A stretch of DNA of 12,230 bases from JAGVWJ01 sp964588555 (GCA_964588555.1 CAZPPT010000020.1:1-12230), one strand, 5' to 3'; positions 1 to 7,739 are shown, counted from the stretch's first letter. Notes: generated from the letters alone by a model not told the origin. A program made the numbers and translations.

Positions 1-1041
1 AATGCCGTATGAGCTTGAGTCAAAGGTGTTGTTTGCAATGACTGAGGTGTTTGTTTCTTCCAAATAAATGGCGGTACTAAAAACCGCTGCATTGGTTGCA
101 GTGGAATTTGCAAATGTATTATTCACTATGGAGATGTTACTCGTGTTGAACCCACGTATAGAGAGGCCAAGGGAAACGTTCGCAAAAACATTTGGCCCGA
201 CATAACGACCGTCAATAAAGGGGGAAACGTTAAAGCCGGTTGGCGGTGCCTGCAAATCAGGCGTATCGATGATAAGCCCATATGACCAGTTAACAATAGT
301 GTTGTTTGCAACCTGCCCATCTGAAAAGTCGTCAACACTTAAGGCATTTGTGCCAGTTACTGAGTTCGAACCGTCACCGATCATGATATTGCTGTAAATA
401 CGATGGGGATTTGTCGCATTACCACTTCCCGCCTTAAAGGCAACGGCAGGAGTACCGCCTCCAGGCGTATAGGGAGAAGTGATATTGTTATTCTCAATAA
501 TCAAATAATAACCGCGCGGGCTGATGTCCGGACTAAAACCTTGCGGGTCAAACGCAATCGCAATATTATTGTTGATGAAATTATTTTGAGAAATGTTTAC
601 CTGGGTCGCGTTGGTTCCAATCGCAACTTGTTCATCACCATAGCCGTCCTGAAAGGTAAAGTTCGTGATGTTTACGCCGCGGGAATATATAAGCAATAGA
701 GACGTGGCGTCAGAAGGGGCAGTGAGATTGATTTTTGTATCGGTCTGGTTACCATAAATGTTAAGTTCCTTGTCAACAGTTATCGATGCGCCATACGAAT
801 TGATGCCGGTGCCATTCCTGCATACGATGATCGTATCGCCATGTGACGCGGCAGTAATTGCTGCAGGCAGGCCATTGTAGTCATTCGTATGCGGCTGTGC
901 TGCAGAATTGCATGTTGAATCAAGCGTTGCATTGACATACAGCGTTGCCGCAAAACTTGTACTTATTAAAAAAAGGCTTAAAAGAAGGACAAGGGTAAAA
1001 AAATTTTTTGTTAGGTAACCAAACGGCATTTGTAAATCCAC
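1..1041 (-). CDS. Secreted parallel beta-helix (NosD/pectin-lyase-fold) surface protein, C-terminus missing
   Basis: A minus-strand reading frame stays open from a GTG at 1041 to the left edge (347 codons, no stop), so the C-terminus is outside the window. GTG is chosen because GAGGTG (complement of 1048-1053) lies 6 nt upstream; an in-frame ATG at 1029 would sit too far from it. Residues about 10-31 are a hydrophobic signal peptide ending STSFA, so the protein is exported. The rest is rich in Asn, Thr and Ser, with recurring short units such as NNTF, NNTI and QNNF, typical of PbH1 right-handed beta-helix repeats (NosD or pectin-lyase fold). Many N-x-S/T sequons point to an N-glycosylated archaeal surface protein. 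No catalytic residues are identifiable. The likely role is an S-layer, adhesin or carbohydrate-binding surface protein; the fold is fairly sure, the function is not. Confidence 0.8.
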   Translation of the reverse strand, partial: MDLQMPFGYLTKNFFTLVLLLSLFLISTSFAATLYVNATLDSTCNSAAQPHTNDYNGLPAAITAASHGDTIIVCRNGTGINSYGASITVDKELNIYGNQTDTKINLTAPSDATSLLLIYSRGVNITNFTFQDGYGDEQVAIGTNATQVNISQNNFINNNIAIAFDPQGFSPDISPRGYYLIIENNNITSPYTPGGGTPAVAFKAGSGNATNPHRIYSNIMIGDGSNSVTGTNALSVDDFSDGQVANNTIVNWSYGLIIDTPDLQAPPTGFNVSPFIDGRYVGPNVFANVSLGLSIRGFNTSNISIVNNTFANSTATNAAVFSTAIYLEETNTSVIANNTFDSSSYGI

Positions 1042-1090
1042 GTAATTCACCTCTAAAAACTAAACTGTAGCCCATATATCAGTTAATAGG

Positions 1091-1100
1091 TTTAAAAATA
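1091..1100 (-). promoter_or_regulatory. Box A (TATA) promoter for the beta-helix protein gene
   Basis: On the minus strand the sequence reads TATTTTTAAA, a good archaeal box A. It would place the transcript start near 1069, leaving a leader of about 28 nt that carries the GAGGTG ribosome site of the gene starting at 1041. This 98-bp gap (1042-1139) shows no other feature. Confidence 0.5.
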
Positions 1101-1139
1101 TTCCTAGAAAGAAATGGCGACTGACAAAAAAATCGATCT

Positions 1140-2099
1140 TCAAAAGTGATCTTGAATAGCCCGCCACATGCGCCGCAAAGTAACAAAGAATGTCGTTTCC
1201 AAAATCGTTTCCCCCCGTTCACCGGCGCGAATGGCAACTGCGCCGTCATGTACAAGACCTCGCGGGTCATCAAGAACCGCTTCGCCAACACACTTACTTA
1301 AACCCCTTGGGGAATTTCTATAATCCTCAACAAACATACGTGCAAATGCAAGGGGGAGCATTTCCCGAACTTGACCTGGATAAAAAAGCCCGTAATTTTC
1401 TGGAGGTGAGTTAAGAAGCGAATGCCCGGTAAGATGCGATCGTGCAGAAGTAATGACAAGAACAGTAGCGTTAAGTAAATCGGGTTCTTTATGTTTTGGA
1501 TCCGTATGGGGCGGGCATATCGTGGCAGACAGGGGAGCTTGTTCAGATGGAATAAGAAGGTATTCTGGATTATTGCAGAAATCTTCGCCCCTCGCAGTAA
1601 CGCTTACCCTTGAAGCCCTCACAAAATCGCCCCACGTGCGTGTTCCATCGTATCGTACTGCGTCAAGAAGCGCGAGGGTTCTTTCTGTCCGTTCGTTTGC
1701 TTCATCCATAGTAGTACCAGGCGCTGCATAAACTGGGGGAACCACGATTGTTTTTGAAATGGGCAAAACCGGAAGTGTTTTGGCAATCCGTGCCAAGTAA
1801 TAGAGGTCCCTTCTGTCGATTCTATTATAATAACTAGACATGTTAATGGTAGTGGAAATGATGGCAAGGGTAATTGCAAGCACGACGCCGGATGCAACGG
1901 GACGGGTGAAAAGTTCGCGAAAACCGGCCCGTAACTCATCACGTTCGCTGCGTAGTGAACTTATATATGCTGCCTTGGAATCACGCCAGATTCCCTTCTG
2001 CACTTTCCATGCATCGCGCAGATTGAAAAAACGGCGAAGACGACCAAATCGGCTGGTTTGTGGAATAGTTTGTGGGAGCTTATGTTGTAAATTTTTCAT
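1140..2099 (-). CDS. Single-pass membrane protein of unknown function (319 aa)
   Basis: I do not recognise this family. The N-terminal 65 residues are basic and rich in Arg (many R/K pairs), followed by one hydrophobic helix at about residues 68-86, then about 230 residues without another clear membrane span. By the positive-inside rule the N-terminus is cytoplasmic and the large C-terminal part extracytoplasmic. The outer part has scattered cysteines (about residues 180 and 198, and one in the SKCVGE stretch) and an Ala/Leu/Glu-rich helical segment just after the helix. The ATG at 2099 has no ribosome site, but TTTAAATA lies 23-30 bp before it, so the mRNA is probably leaderless. The gene sits 98 bp upstream of, and on the same strand as, the beta-helix surface protein, which suggests an envelope role (inference). 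Confidence 0.75.
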   Translation of the reverse strand: MKNLQHKLPQTIPQTSRFGRLRRFFNLRDAWKVQKGIWRDSKAAYISSLRSERDELRAGFRELFTRPVASGVVLAITLAIISTTINMSSYYNRIDRRDLYYLARIAKTLPVLPISKTIVVPPVYAAPGTTMDEANERTERTLALLDAVRYDGTRTWGDFVRASRVSVTARGEDFCNNPEYLLIPSEQAPLSATICPPHTDPKHKEPDLLNATVLVITSARSHLTGHSLLNSPPENYGLFYPGQVREMLPLAFARMFVEDYRNSPRGLSKCVGEAVLDDPRGLVHDGAVAIRAGERGETILETTFFVTLRRMWRAIQDHF

Positions 2100-2121
2100 A
2101 AAAGTGTTTTAGAACAAACTA

Positions 2122-2129
2122 TTTAAATA
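2122..2129 (-). promoter_or_regulatory. Box A promoter for the leaderless 1140-2099 gene
   Basis: TTTAAATA, a perfect archaeal box A (it is a palindrome-like match on both strands), centred about 27 bp before the ATG at 2099. That spacing places the transcript start on the start codon. Confidence 0.6.
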
Positions 2130-2166
2130 ACCGGTAGTTAGGAACCAATGACACTTCAAGCGGTTT

Positions 2167-2176
2167 TTTAAATTTT
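2167..2176 (+). promoter_or_regulatory. Box A promoter for the leaderless 2194-3279 gene
   Basis: TTTAAATTTT centred about 23 bp before the ATG at 2194. There is no Shine-Dalgarno sequence before this ATG, so a leaderless or very short-leader mRNA is expected. With the box at 2122-2129 it forms a compact divergent promoter region of 94 bp. Confidence 0.5.
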
Positions 2177-2193
2177 CTATATGTAATAGGCTC

Positions 2194-3279
2194 ATGATAA
2201 AAAAACTAATAGCAGTTATCCTGGCAATTCTTGCAATTACATCTGCACAATACTATGGCGGTGGCGGGAGTGGCGGCGGTGATGGTGGCGGGGGCGGTGG
2301 AACCGTAAACCCACCAAGCGGCTGCGCCGTTGAGGAATGCGAACAGTTATACATAGAGATAGTAGAACCGATTTGCAGCGAGGAACTGGCCACAGGACTT
2401 AAAGTCACTGTGCGCGATTCGCGAGGCATGGCAGTTGAGGGTGCGTCGGTATTTATGAGCGGAAGGTTTCTTGGCCTGCCCTCACGCATGACAGATGGAA
2501 ACGGTGTGGCTGTTTTTGAGGGCGGCTTCATAGAAGGGCAGAGGTATGTCGTTTCTGCTTCAAAGGCAGGAAGACCGGGATACGGTGACTTGTATGGATA
2601 TCGTTCAGCCGAATCAAAGAATTTCGTCTTTGGCGAAGGGGACATACTTTGTGAAGAAAGCACTGAACCAATCGTAACTGGCCCGGGAACCCCGGACAAT
2701 TGCATAACTGACGAAGTATGTAAGGAAGATGAAATATGTGACCTCGAGACGCACACGTGCGTAGGACTTGCATCATACGCAAATGCGCAATACCCTGACG
2801 GGTGCTGGATGATAGAAAATCGGACGGTTACTCGCGATCCTTGCTGTGACAGTTACGAGCTTGTTGTGGAGAGGGAGAGCGGCCTTGTGGGGGAATTTGT
2901 ACCGGTTGCATTATTACAGTGCAACAAACCGGTTGCAAATAAAGAAATCGTCGTGACCGACCCGGATGGGGAATCGCAAACGCTTGCGACAGAGGAAAGC
3001 GGTTTTGGCATCACCCTTACAAAATCAGGTGAATATACCGTTTCTTACCTTGAAGCAACAAGGCGCGTAAGCGCACGGGCTCCACAAGCTGATGAAAAAT
3101 CGATTATCGCGTTACTGGCTGAAGAAATTGGAAAAAACATAGTACTTGTCCTTGCAATACTTTTTGCATTTCTCCTCTTCTTCTATTATAGAAGACGAAA
3201 GAAAGAAGAAAGTGCATTATCCGAAGATAAAAAAGAGGGGATTAAAAGGGATATTGAAGATGAAAAAATTACTCCTTAA
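2194..3279 (+). CDS. Secreted Gly-rich, Ig-like surface protein with C-terminal membrane anchor
   Basis: 361 residues. A signal peptide occupies residues 1-18 (MIKKLIAVILAILAITSA). It is followed by a low-complexity Gly/Ser/Asp linker (about 22-36), then a Cys-containing region and a beta-sandwich domain at about 55-147 with the look of a carboxypeptidase-regulatory or Ig-like fold (the VTVRDSRGMAVEGASV and TDGNGVAVF patterns). Residues 153-190 hold five closely spaced cysteines, including a C-x5-C-x5-C-x6-C series from 170 to 189 that probably forms disulfides. A second Ig-like beta domain spans about 220-293. One membrane helix (about 314-332) is followed by a charged Lys/Glu/Arg tail, so the body is outside and the tail in the cytoplasm. 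The stop overlaps the convergent gene's 3' end by 11 bp. Exact role unknown; a cell-surface or S-layer-associated protein is the natural reading. Confidence 0.8.
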   Translation: MIKKLIAVILAILAITSAQYYGGGGSGGGDGGGGGGTVNPPSGCAVEECEQLYIEIVEPICSEELATGLKVTVRDSRGMAVEGASVFMSGRFLGLPSRMTDGNGVAVFEGGFIEGQRYVVSASKAGRPGYGDLYGYRSAESKNFVFGEGDILCEESTEPIVTGPGTPDNCITDEVCKEDEICDLETHTCVGLASYANAQYPDGCWMIENRTVTRDPCCDSYELVVERESGLVGEFVPVALLQCNKPVANKEIVVTDPDGESQTLATEESGFGITLTKSGEYTVSYLEATRRVSARAPQADEKSIIALLAEEIGKNIVLVLAILFAFLLFFYYRRRKKEESALSEDKKEGIKRDIEDEKITP

Positions 3280-4171
3280 GACGTTCCAGTGCACGTGCCA
3301 ATTTGTCAAAATGTGCCGCTTTTCTTAAAAGTGAATGTATCATGCCTTGCGACTCCTCTGATGCCGCAAGGCGTATTTTAAGCGTCTTTGCAAGTTCAGT
3401 CAGATCGCGGGCATCTTTTCGCAAAGTCCGCGGGCTAAGCATAGGCCTTGGCGGCTTTCGCTCCGTTTTATCAGTAAAAAGAAACGTTGCTTCATATAAT
3501 GGGCTGCCTAGATACGATGCATTGATGCAGTATCTTCCATTACCTATGCAATAGGCAGAACGAAATAGTGGGCTAATACGGATCCCGTGAACCCGGTATA
3601 ATTTTCTTTTTTGGCCATCCTGGAGCATAATATAATCTTGGGCAGTTATCGCAAGCGGAAGCCCGCTTTTTTCATCAACTTTGCCCACCTCGCCATATGT
3701 CTGTATAAAGGGATTTAAAACGGCAACCGACACCGGATGAATGACAACGGCGTAGCGTGCCCGATATCTTTCAATTTGAACATTTTCCTCGCGTATTCCT
3801 GGGTCAACAAAGAGCCCGATCCGCGGCCCACGCACACATACTGGATCGATATGCGTGACAAGATCGGCCCAAGGGATCACCCAACTTCTTCGCGCCTTGT
3901 CTGCAGATGGGCTTACAATATCAGTCCCCCAGGTAAACCGCTGCCCGCTTGGAGGATATGCAATAACTTCCCTCGCCCACATATGGCGAAAGGATCGCAG
4001 CATGTCGCGATGCCTTCTTGGCAATTCTGGCCATAGGGACACTAATTGGTTATCAAGAAAACCATGTGGAGGTAAACCGCCCCGTGACTCAACAAGGCCG
4101 CGTGCGTCAAGCCACTCCAACCTAGTGCGGGTTGATTTTATTCTTTGTGCATAAGGTTTACTAATACGCAT
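3269..4171 (-). CDS. Uncharacterised 300-aa protein, last gene of the E1 operon
   Basis: I do not recognise this protein. It has no signal peptide or membrane helix, is rich in Arg and aromatic residues, and is probably cytoplasmic. The N-terminal 50 residues (KSTRTRLEWLDARGLV) look helical, with the pattern of a winged-helix or HTH-like segment. The middle (about 95-230) alternates hydrophobic beta-like strands, and the C-terminal 60 residues are helical and basic. It starts 17 nt after the E1 beta stop on the same strand, so it is probably co-transcribed with the 2-oxoacid dehydrogenase genes. No ribosome site precedes the ATG at 4171; the GGAGG here lies on the other strand. A DNA-binding or enzyme-accessory role is possible, but the sequence does not decide it. 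Confidence 0.7.
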   Translation of the reverse strand: MRISKPYAQRIKSTRTRLEWLDARGLVESRGGLPPHGFLDNQLVSLWPELPRRHRDMLRSFRHMWAREVIAYPPSGQRFTWGTDIVSPSADKARRSWVIPWADLVTHIDPVCVRGPRIGLFVDPGIREENVQIERYRARYAVVIHPVSVAVLNPFIQTYGEVGKVDEKSGLPLAITAQDYIMLQDGQKRKLYRVHGIRISPLFRSAYCIGNGRYCINASYLGSPLYEATFLFTDKTERKPPRPMLSPRTLRKDARDLTELAKTLKIRLAASEESQGMIHSLLRKAAHFDKLARALERLKE

Positions 4172-4188
4172 AGGAGGTCACAGAGTAC

Positions 4189-5166
4189 CTAAAACGCCAT
4201 CACTTCCTTAACTCCCTTCACAATTCTTCCTGCATCAGGAAACTGGAAGTCCTCCAGTTTAGGAAGCGGCGTAACAACGTCATATGAAGTTACACGTTTT
4301 ACCGGCGCCTTCAAATCAAGAAGTGCACGCTCGTTGATTCGTGCGATGACCTCAGCCCCGACACCAAGGTTGCGCGGCGCCTCATGGGCTACGACGCAAC
4401 GGCCGGTCTTTTGGACTGAGCTGATGATCGTTTCGGTGTCAAGCGGCGATATGGTCCGCAAGTCGATAATTTCACACGAAATATTTTGCTCCCTTAAAAG
4501 CTCAGCGGCAGTCTGGCTGTCGCGTACAAGTGAACCGTACGTAACAATCGTAACGTCAGTCCCTTCCTGCACCACTTTTGCCTGGCCAAACGGGATCGCG
4601 TAGCGCTCATCAGGAATCTCTTCCTTAAAGGCGCGATAGAGCTTTTTTGGCTCAAAGAAGATGACTGGGTCCTCGCTTTCAAGCGCGCTTGTGAGGAGCC
4701 CCTTTGCATCGTATGGCGTTGACGGTATGACAACGGTTAGGCCAGGGATATGTGCATACACCGTTTCCGGGGCCTCGCTGTGGTGTTCAAGTGCGCGCAC
4801 GCCGCCGCCATACGGGCAACGTACGATAATTGGACATTTGTATCTGCCCCTGGACCGGTTCCGAATACGCGCGGCATGATTGATAATGTGGTCATACGCA
4901 GGAAACGTAAACCCCTCAAACTGTATCTCCGCAACGGGCTTAAGGCCATACACCGCCATACCGATTGCAGCCCCGACGATGCCTGCCTCGCAAAGCGGCG
5001 TATCAATAACGCGTGTTTCACCAAACTTATGGATAAGGCCGTCGGTGACCCGAAATACGCCGCCGTCATACCCGACATCTTCGCCCATCACCACAATGTT
5101 TGGGTTTCGTTCCATTTCCTGAAAGAATGTTGCATTTAATGCCTGAACTAAATTTAGTTTTGCCAT
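4189..5166 (-). CDS. pdhB: Pyruvate/2-oxoacid dehydrogenase E1 component, beta subunit
   Basis: Together with E1 alpha this forms the thiamine-diphosphate (TPP) enzyme that decarboxylates pyruvate or branched-chain 2-oxoacids and transfers the acyl group to lipoyl-E2. Residues 27-38 (MGEDVGYDGGVF), the CEAGIVGAAIG stretch with Glu60, the FEGFTFPAYDHIINHAA block and the HHSEAPE segment around His128-His129 (E1 beta active-site region) are all present. The length of 325 is normal for the family, which is close to 325-340 residues. The ATG at 5166 is preferred because AGGGTG lies 6 nt before it; an in-frame GTG at 5175 would add three residues but overlaps that ribosome site. The gene lies in an operon behind E1 alpha and a small membrane protein. 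Substrate (pyruvate or branched-chain) cannot be fixed from sequence alone. Confidence 0.95.
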   Translation of the reverse strand: MAKLNLVQALNATFFQEMERNPNIVVMGEDVGYDGGVFRVTDGLIHKFGETRVIDTPLCEAGIVGAAIGMAVYGLKPVAEIQFEGFTFPAYDHIINHAARIRNRSRGRYKCPIIVRCPYGGGVRALEHHSEAPETVYAHIPGLTVVIPSTPYDAKGLLTSALESEDPVIFFEPKKLYRAFKEEIPDERYAIPFGQAKVVQEGTDVTIVTYGSLVRDSQTAAELLREQNISCEIIDLRTISPLDTETIISSVQKTGRCVVAHEAPRNLGVGAEVIARINERALLDLKAPVKRVTSYDVVTPLPKLEDFQFPDAGRIVKGVKEVMAF

Positions 5167-5177
5167 AATATACACCC

Positions 5178-5690
5178 TTATGCTGAAGAGACGCCGCCAT
5201 TTGTATCCGGCCCCCCTAATTTTTTCATTGCAGAATCAATATGTGTTTTACGTATGGTAAACCAGGTGGCGCAAAGCGCAGCGCCAACCACGCCCGCAAT
5301 AATACGGCTGACGAATGGATCCTTTGTAAATTGTAGGAGAATGGTCCCACCGATTGGTATGGTGCCCAAGTAAGCTACAAGCATGCTTGCAAAAATAGTC
5401 GTATTCTTTGAGATTACACGGGCATGCATGCTCCTTCTTAATTCCGGGTCATGCACCTGCTTGCCATTACAAATCGGGGTCGCATTCCGTACGCTGCAAA
5501 CATCAGCTGCAAACATAAATTCATCCTTTTTATACGTGTACCATATACGCGGATGCCGAAGTGCAAGCCTTAAGGAAGAAACTGAGCCATCAACAGCTGC
5601 ACGCCGAAAATCGCGAAATGCTGCGACGGAGCGGGGTGATGAATACCGAGAAGAAGTAATATTAAGCACTTCGTTAAACACAATGCGCAT
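5178..5690 (-). CDS. Small two-helix membrane protein between E1 alpha and E1 beta
   Basis: 170 residues, not recognised. The N-terminal 95 residues are soluble and rich in Arg and Ser, with two cysteines (65, 74) in a DVCSVRNATPICNGK stretch. Two membrane helices follow at about 98-120 and 126-146, joined by a very short loop, so the protein is a helical hairpin with both ends on the same side, probably cytoplasmic. The ATG at 5690 begins one base after the E1 alpha stop, with AGGT about 7 nt upstream as a weak ribosome site, and the stop lies 11 bp before the E1 beta ATG. Translation is therefore probably coupled across all three genes. E1 alpha and E1 beta genes are normally adjacent, so this insertion is unusual. 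A role in anchoring the complex to the membrane is a guess. Confidence 0.75.
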   Translation of the reverse strand: MRIVFNEVLNITSSRYSSPRSVAAFRDFRRAAVDGSVSSLRLALRHPRIWYTYKKDEFMFAADVCSVRNATPICNGKQVHDPELRRSMHARVISKNTTIFASMLVAYLGTIPIGGTILLQFTKDPFVSRIIAGVVGAALCATWFTIRKTHIDSAMKKLGGPDTNGGVSSA

Positions 5691-5691
5691 A

Positions 5692-6795
5692 TTAATGACC
5701 TGCCTGAACAGTCGGCTGTTTTTCCTTTATGTATTCTGCAAGCTCGTTCATCTGATTTACCAGATGGGGCGGCATCTTTGAATAGGTGTACATGAACATG
5801 TCCTCAATGTTGTCAAGCTTCATGCTTTCAGCTTCCTCGATTGCCTTTTCGATCTGCTGTGTCGCGCGTTCAACAGTTCGTGCCTCAAGGTCGTCGTTCC
5901 AATATCCTTGGCGCTCGAGATATGCCCTAAAGCGCTTGAGCGGATCCCGATCTTCCCAGTATTTTTGTTCTTCAGGATTGTTTCGGTATTTGTTTGGATC
6001 GTCCGCAGTCGTATGCGGGCCGCGGCGATACGTAATAGTCTCGATAAGTGTCGGCCCCTCACCGCGCCTTCCACGCTCGATTGCCTCGCGTGTTGCCTTA
6101 TATACCGCAAGCACGTCGTTTCCATCCACCTGAATGCCATGTATCCCATATGCCAATGCCTTCTGTGCAATCGTTTTTGACGCAGTCTGCTTTGTACGGG
6201 GAACGCTGATTGCCCACTGGTTGTTCTGGCATAGGAAAACAGTTGCGGTCTTGAACACGCCGGCAAAATTAAGCGCTGCATGGAAATCGCCCTCGCTTGT
6301 TGCGCCGTCGCCAAAATAGACAATGCTTGCCGCATCCTCTCCCTTTATCTTTGCCGCCCATGCCGCACCGACTGCATGAACAGTCTGCGTTGCAATGGGA
6401 ATCGAAACAAGGAAATTATTCTTGCCTTCAGGAATTTTCATGCCAAGCTCGCTACCCATCAAATAAACAAAAAGCCACTTTATCTCAGCACCGCGCCATA
6501 AATAGCAACCGTGTTCACGGTAGCTTGGGAACATCCAGTCCTTTTCTTCAAGTGCCGCAATGCTTCCGATCTGGGACGCCTCCTGGCCAAGGCATGGCGG
6601 ATACGTGTAAATCCGCCCCTGCCGCTGGAGCTTAAGCGCCTTGTCGTCAAAGAGGCGCGTGACAAGCATCGTGATGTACATTTTCCGAAGCATCTCAACC
6701 GAGAGTTTTGGGTCAAGCTGTTCGTCAGCGTTGCCGTCCTTGTCAAGAACTTGTAAATATTTGATTGACCCCTCATATATGGTTTCTACTGGCAT
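5692..6795 (-). CDS. pdhA: Pyruvate/2-oxoacid dehydrogenase E1 component, alpha subunit
   Basis: 367 residues, normal for the family. The TPP/Mg motif runs from GDG at 162-164 to NN at 191-192 (GDGATSEGD, then CQNNQWAIS). SYREHG at 91-96 and the RRGPHTTADDP loop at 257-267 are the other hallmark E1 alpha segments; the latter is the loop that carries the regulatory serine in mitochondrial enzymes, here with Thr-Thr. The reaction is TPP-dependent decarboxylation of a 2-oxoacid and reductive acylation of lipoyl-E2, with E1 beta. The ATG at 6795 has AAGGTG 5 nt upstream. It is the first gene of the operon at 6795-3269 and has its own box A. No E2, E3 or lipoate gene is in the window. The C-terminal 60 residues are helical and acidic, as usual. 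Confidence 0.95.
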   Translation of the reverse strand: MPVETIYEGSIKYLQVLDKDGNADEQLDPKLSVEMLRKMYITMLVTRLFDDKALKLQRQGRIYTYPPCLGQEASQIGSIAALEEKDWMFPSYREHGCYLWRGAEIKWLFVYLMGSELGMKIPEGKNNFLVSIPIATQTVHAVGAAWAAKIKGEDAASIVYFGDGATSEGDFHAALNFAGVFKTATVFLCQNNQWAISVPRTKQTASKTIAQKALAYGIHGIQVDGNDVLAVYKATREAIERGRRGEGPTLIETITYRRGPHTTADDPNKYRNNPEEQKYWEDRDPLKRFRAYLERQGYWNDDLEARTVERATQQIEKAIEEAESMKLDNIEDMFMYTYSKMPPHLVNQMNELAEYIKEKQPTVQAGH

Positions 6796-6839
6796 GAATT
6801 CACCTTGTCATAAGTTTCTCAACTAAATAGGGAGAAAAC

Positions 6840-6847
6840 TATTAAAA
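6840..6847 (-). promoter_or_regulatory. Box A promoter of the E1 operon
   Basis: The minus strand reads TTTTAATA here. A transcript start about 26 bp on (near 6817) would give a 20-25 nt leader containing the AAGGTG ribosome site (complement of 6801-6806) before the E1 alpha ATG. It lies in the 92-bp gap after the ZIP gene, which otherwise shows only a short palindrome (CGTAAATACG, 6866-6875). Confidence 0.45.
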
Positions 6848-6887
6848 GCACATGCCCGCTCCTTACGTAAATACGTTGAATGTCTGA

Positions 6888-7655
6888 TTATGCATGCCCT
6901 GCAAAAAGGCCAACTGCATAAATGAGCATAATACCCGCAATAATACAAAGCAGCTGCAGAAGTTCACGCTTCCAGCCACCCTTGCGTTCATGATGCGCAT
7001 GGTGGAGGAGTTCCGGCACAAGGTCTGCGCCCGCAATATAAATGAACATGCCCGCAGTAAATGCAAGCGCGAATGCCTCGACATTTTCAATGACTGATGA
7101 GAAATAAAAGAACACCAATGCACCAAGGATGGAAAGTGCCGCGCTTACCAGGTTAAAGAGAAGTGCCTTGTTCCTGCTAAAGCCGCTATATATAAGTAAG
7201 CTAAAGTCGCCGATTTCCTGTGGGATCTCATGCGCGATAATTGCAATAGTAGTCGAGATGCCGACCTCAGGGCTTACGATAAAAGCAGCAGCAATGGCCG
7301 CACCGTCAAAAAAGTTATGCAAACCATCTCCAATGAGGTTAAGGTAGGCAAGGGGCTTTTCAGTCTGCTCATGCTTGTGGTGGTGATGGTGGTGCCAATA
7401 AATAAATTTCTCAATAATAAAAAATACAAGCATACCGATAAGGGCGATCTTGAAAACCTCTTCTGGCGCAAGAAGCTCGGTTGCCTCAGGCAATAAGTCA
7501 AGAAACGCACCTGCTAAGAGCGTACCTGTGGCAAAACTGATAAGGATGATGAGGAGCGAACTGACTGTTTTTTCTTTTAGGGGAATTACGAAAATGCCTA
7601 CAAGTGAGGCGAGGCTTACAAAAACGGTTGCAAGGATGATAAGTTCAAGGACCAT
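6888..7655 (-). CDS. ZIP-family divalent metal transporter with His-rich loop
   Basis: A membrane carrier that brings Zn or related divalent metals into the cytoplasm. From the ATG at 7655 the protein has 255 residues and about eight hydrophobic segments, starting directly with TM1 (MVLELIILATVF). The family signatures are clear: HNFFDG at 113-118 in TM4 and HEIPQEIGD at 142-150 in TM5, which form the binuclear metal site, and a His-rich cytoplasmic loop (WHHHHHHKHE, about 87-96) between TM3 and TM4. A second His cluster (HHAHHE, 218-223) lies near the end. An in-frame TTG at 7730 would add 25 residues, but the likely box A (7692-7698) lies inside that extension, so the ATG, or a GTG at 7670, is preferred. 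It is divergent from the NikR-like regulator, which probably controls it. Confidence 0.93.
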   Translation of the reverse strand: MVLELIILATVFVSLASLVGIFVIPLKEKTVSSLLIILISFATGTLLAGAFLDLLPEATELLAPEEVFKIALIGMLVFFIIEKFIYWHHHHHHKHEQTEKPLAYLNLIGDGLHNFFDGAAIAAAFIVSPEVGISTTIAIIAHEIPQEIGDFSLLIYSGFSRNKALLFNLVSAALSILGALVFFYFSSVIENVEAFALAFTAGMFIYIAGADLVPELLHHAHHERKGGWKRELLQLLCIIAGIMLIYAVGLFAGHA

Positions 7656-7691
7656 ATATACGTTACTCACAGGTATGTTAATAAACTTATC

Positions 7692-7698
7692 TATAAAA
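7692..7698 (-). promoter_or_regulatory. Box A promoter for the ZIP transporter gene
   Basis: The minus strand reads TTTTATA; the transcript would begin near 7669, about 14 nt before the ATG at 7655. It overlaps the spacer of the candidate operator. Confidence 0.4.
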
Positions 7699-7709
7699 GT
7701 TAATAATAA

Positions 7710-7717
7710 TTTAAAAA
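7710..7717 (+). promoter_or_regulatory. Box A promoter for the leaderless NikR-like gene
   Basis: TTTAAAAA centred 26 bp before the ATG at 7740. No ribosome site precedes this ATG, so the mRNA is probably leaderless. Confidence 0.5.
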
Positions 7718-7739
7718 GAAAAGCTTCCAAATTATTAAC

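Larger units (their letters stand above)
7677..7739. promoter_or_regulatory. Candidate operator: three GTTAATAA half-sites between ZIP and NikR-like genes
   Basis: GTTAATAA occurs at 7677-7684 and 7699-7706, and its exact complement TTATTAAC at 7732-7739, next to the start codon of the regulator. The outer two extend to a perfect 10-bp inverted repeat (7675-7684 and 7732-7741). Centre-to-centre spacings are 22 and 33 bp, i.e. two and three helical turns, so all three face the same side of the DNA. They bracket both box A elements, fitting autoregulation plus control of the ZIP gene by the ribbon-helix-helix protein. The region is AT-rich, so chance contributes. Confidence 0.45.

Noticed and set aside
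2253..2756. Long Pro/Ser-rich antisense reading frame
   Set aside because: It is the mirror of the Gly-rich surface gene, which has signal peptide, anchor and promoter; no support for the antisense frame.
4171..4180. AGGAGG on the plus strand near the start of the 3269-4171 gene
   Set aside because: It looks like a perfect ribosome site but on the wrong strand, with no plus-strand start codon and gene after it.
4737..5139. Open frames on both strands inside the E1 beta gene
   Set aside because: They lie wholly within a gene of certain identity and show no family features or ribosome sites.
7656..7730. 25-residue N-terminal extension of the ZIP protein from a TTG at 7730
   Set aside because: The extension is promoter-like AT-rich sequence containing the likely box A, and ZIP proteins normally begin close to TM1.
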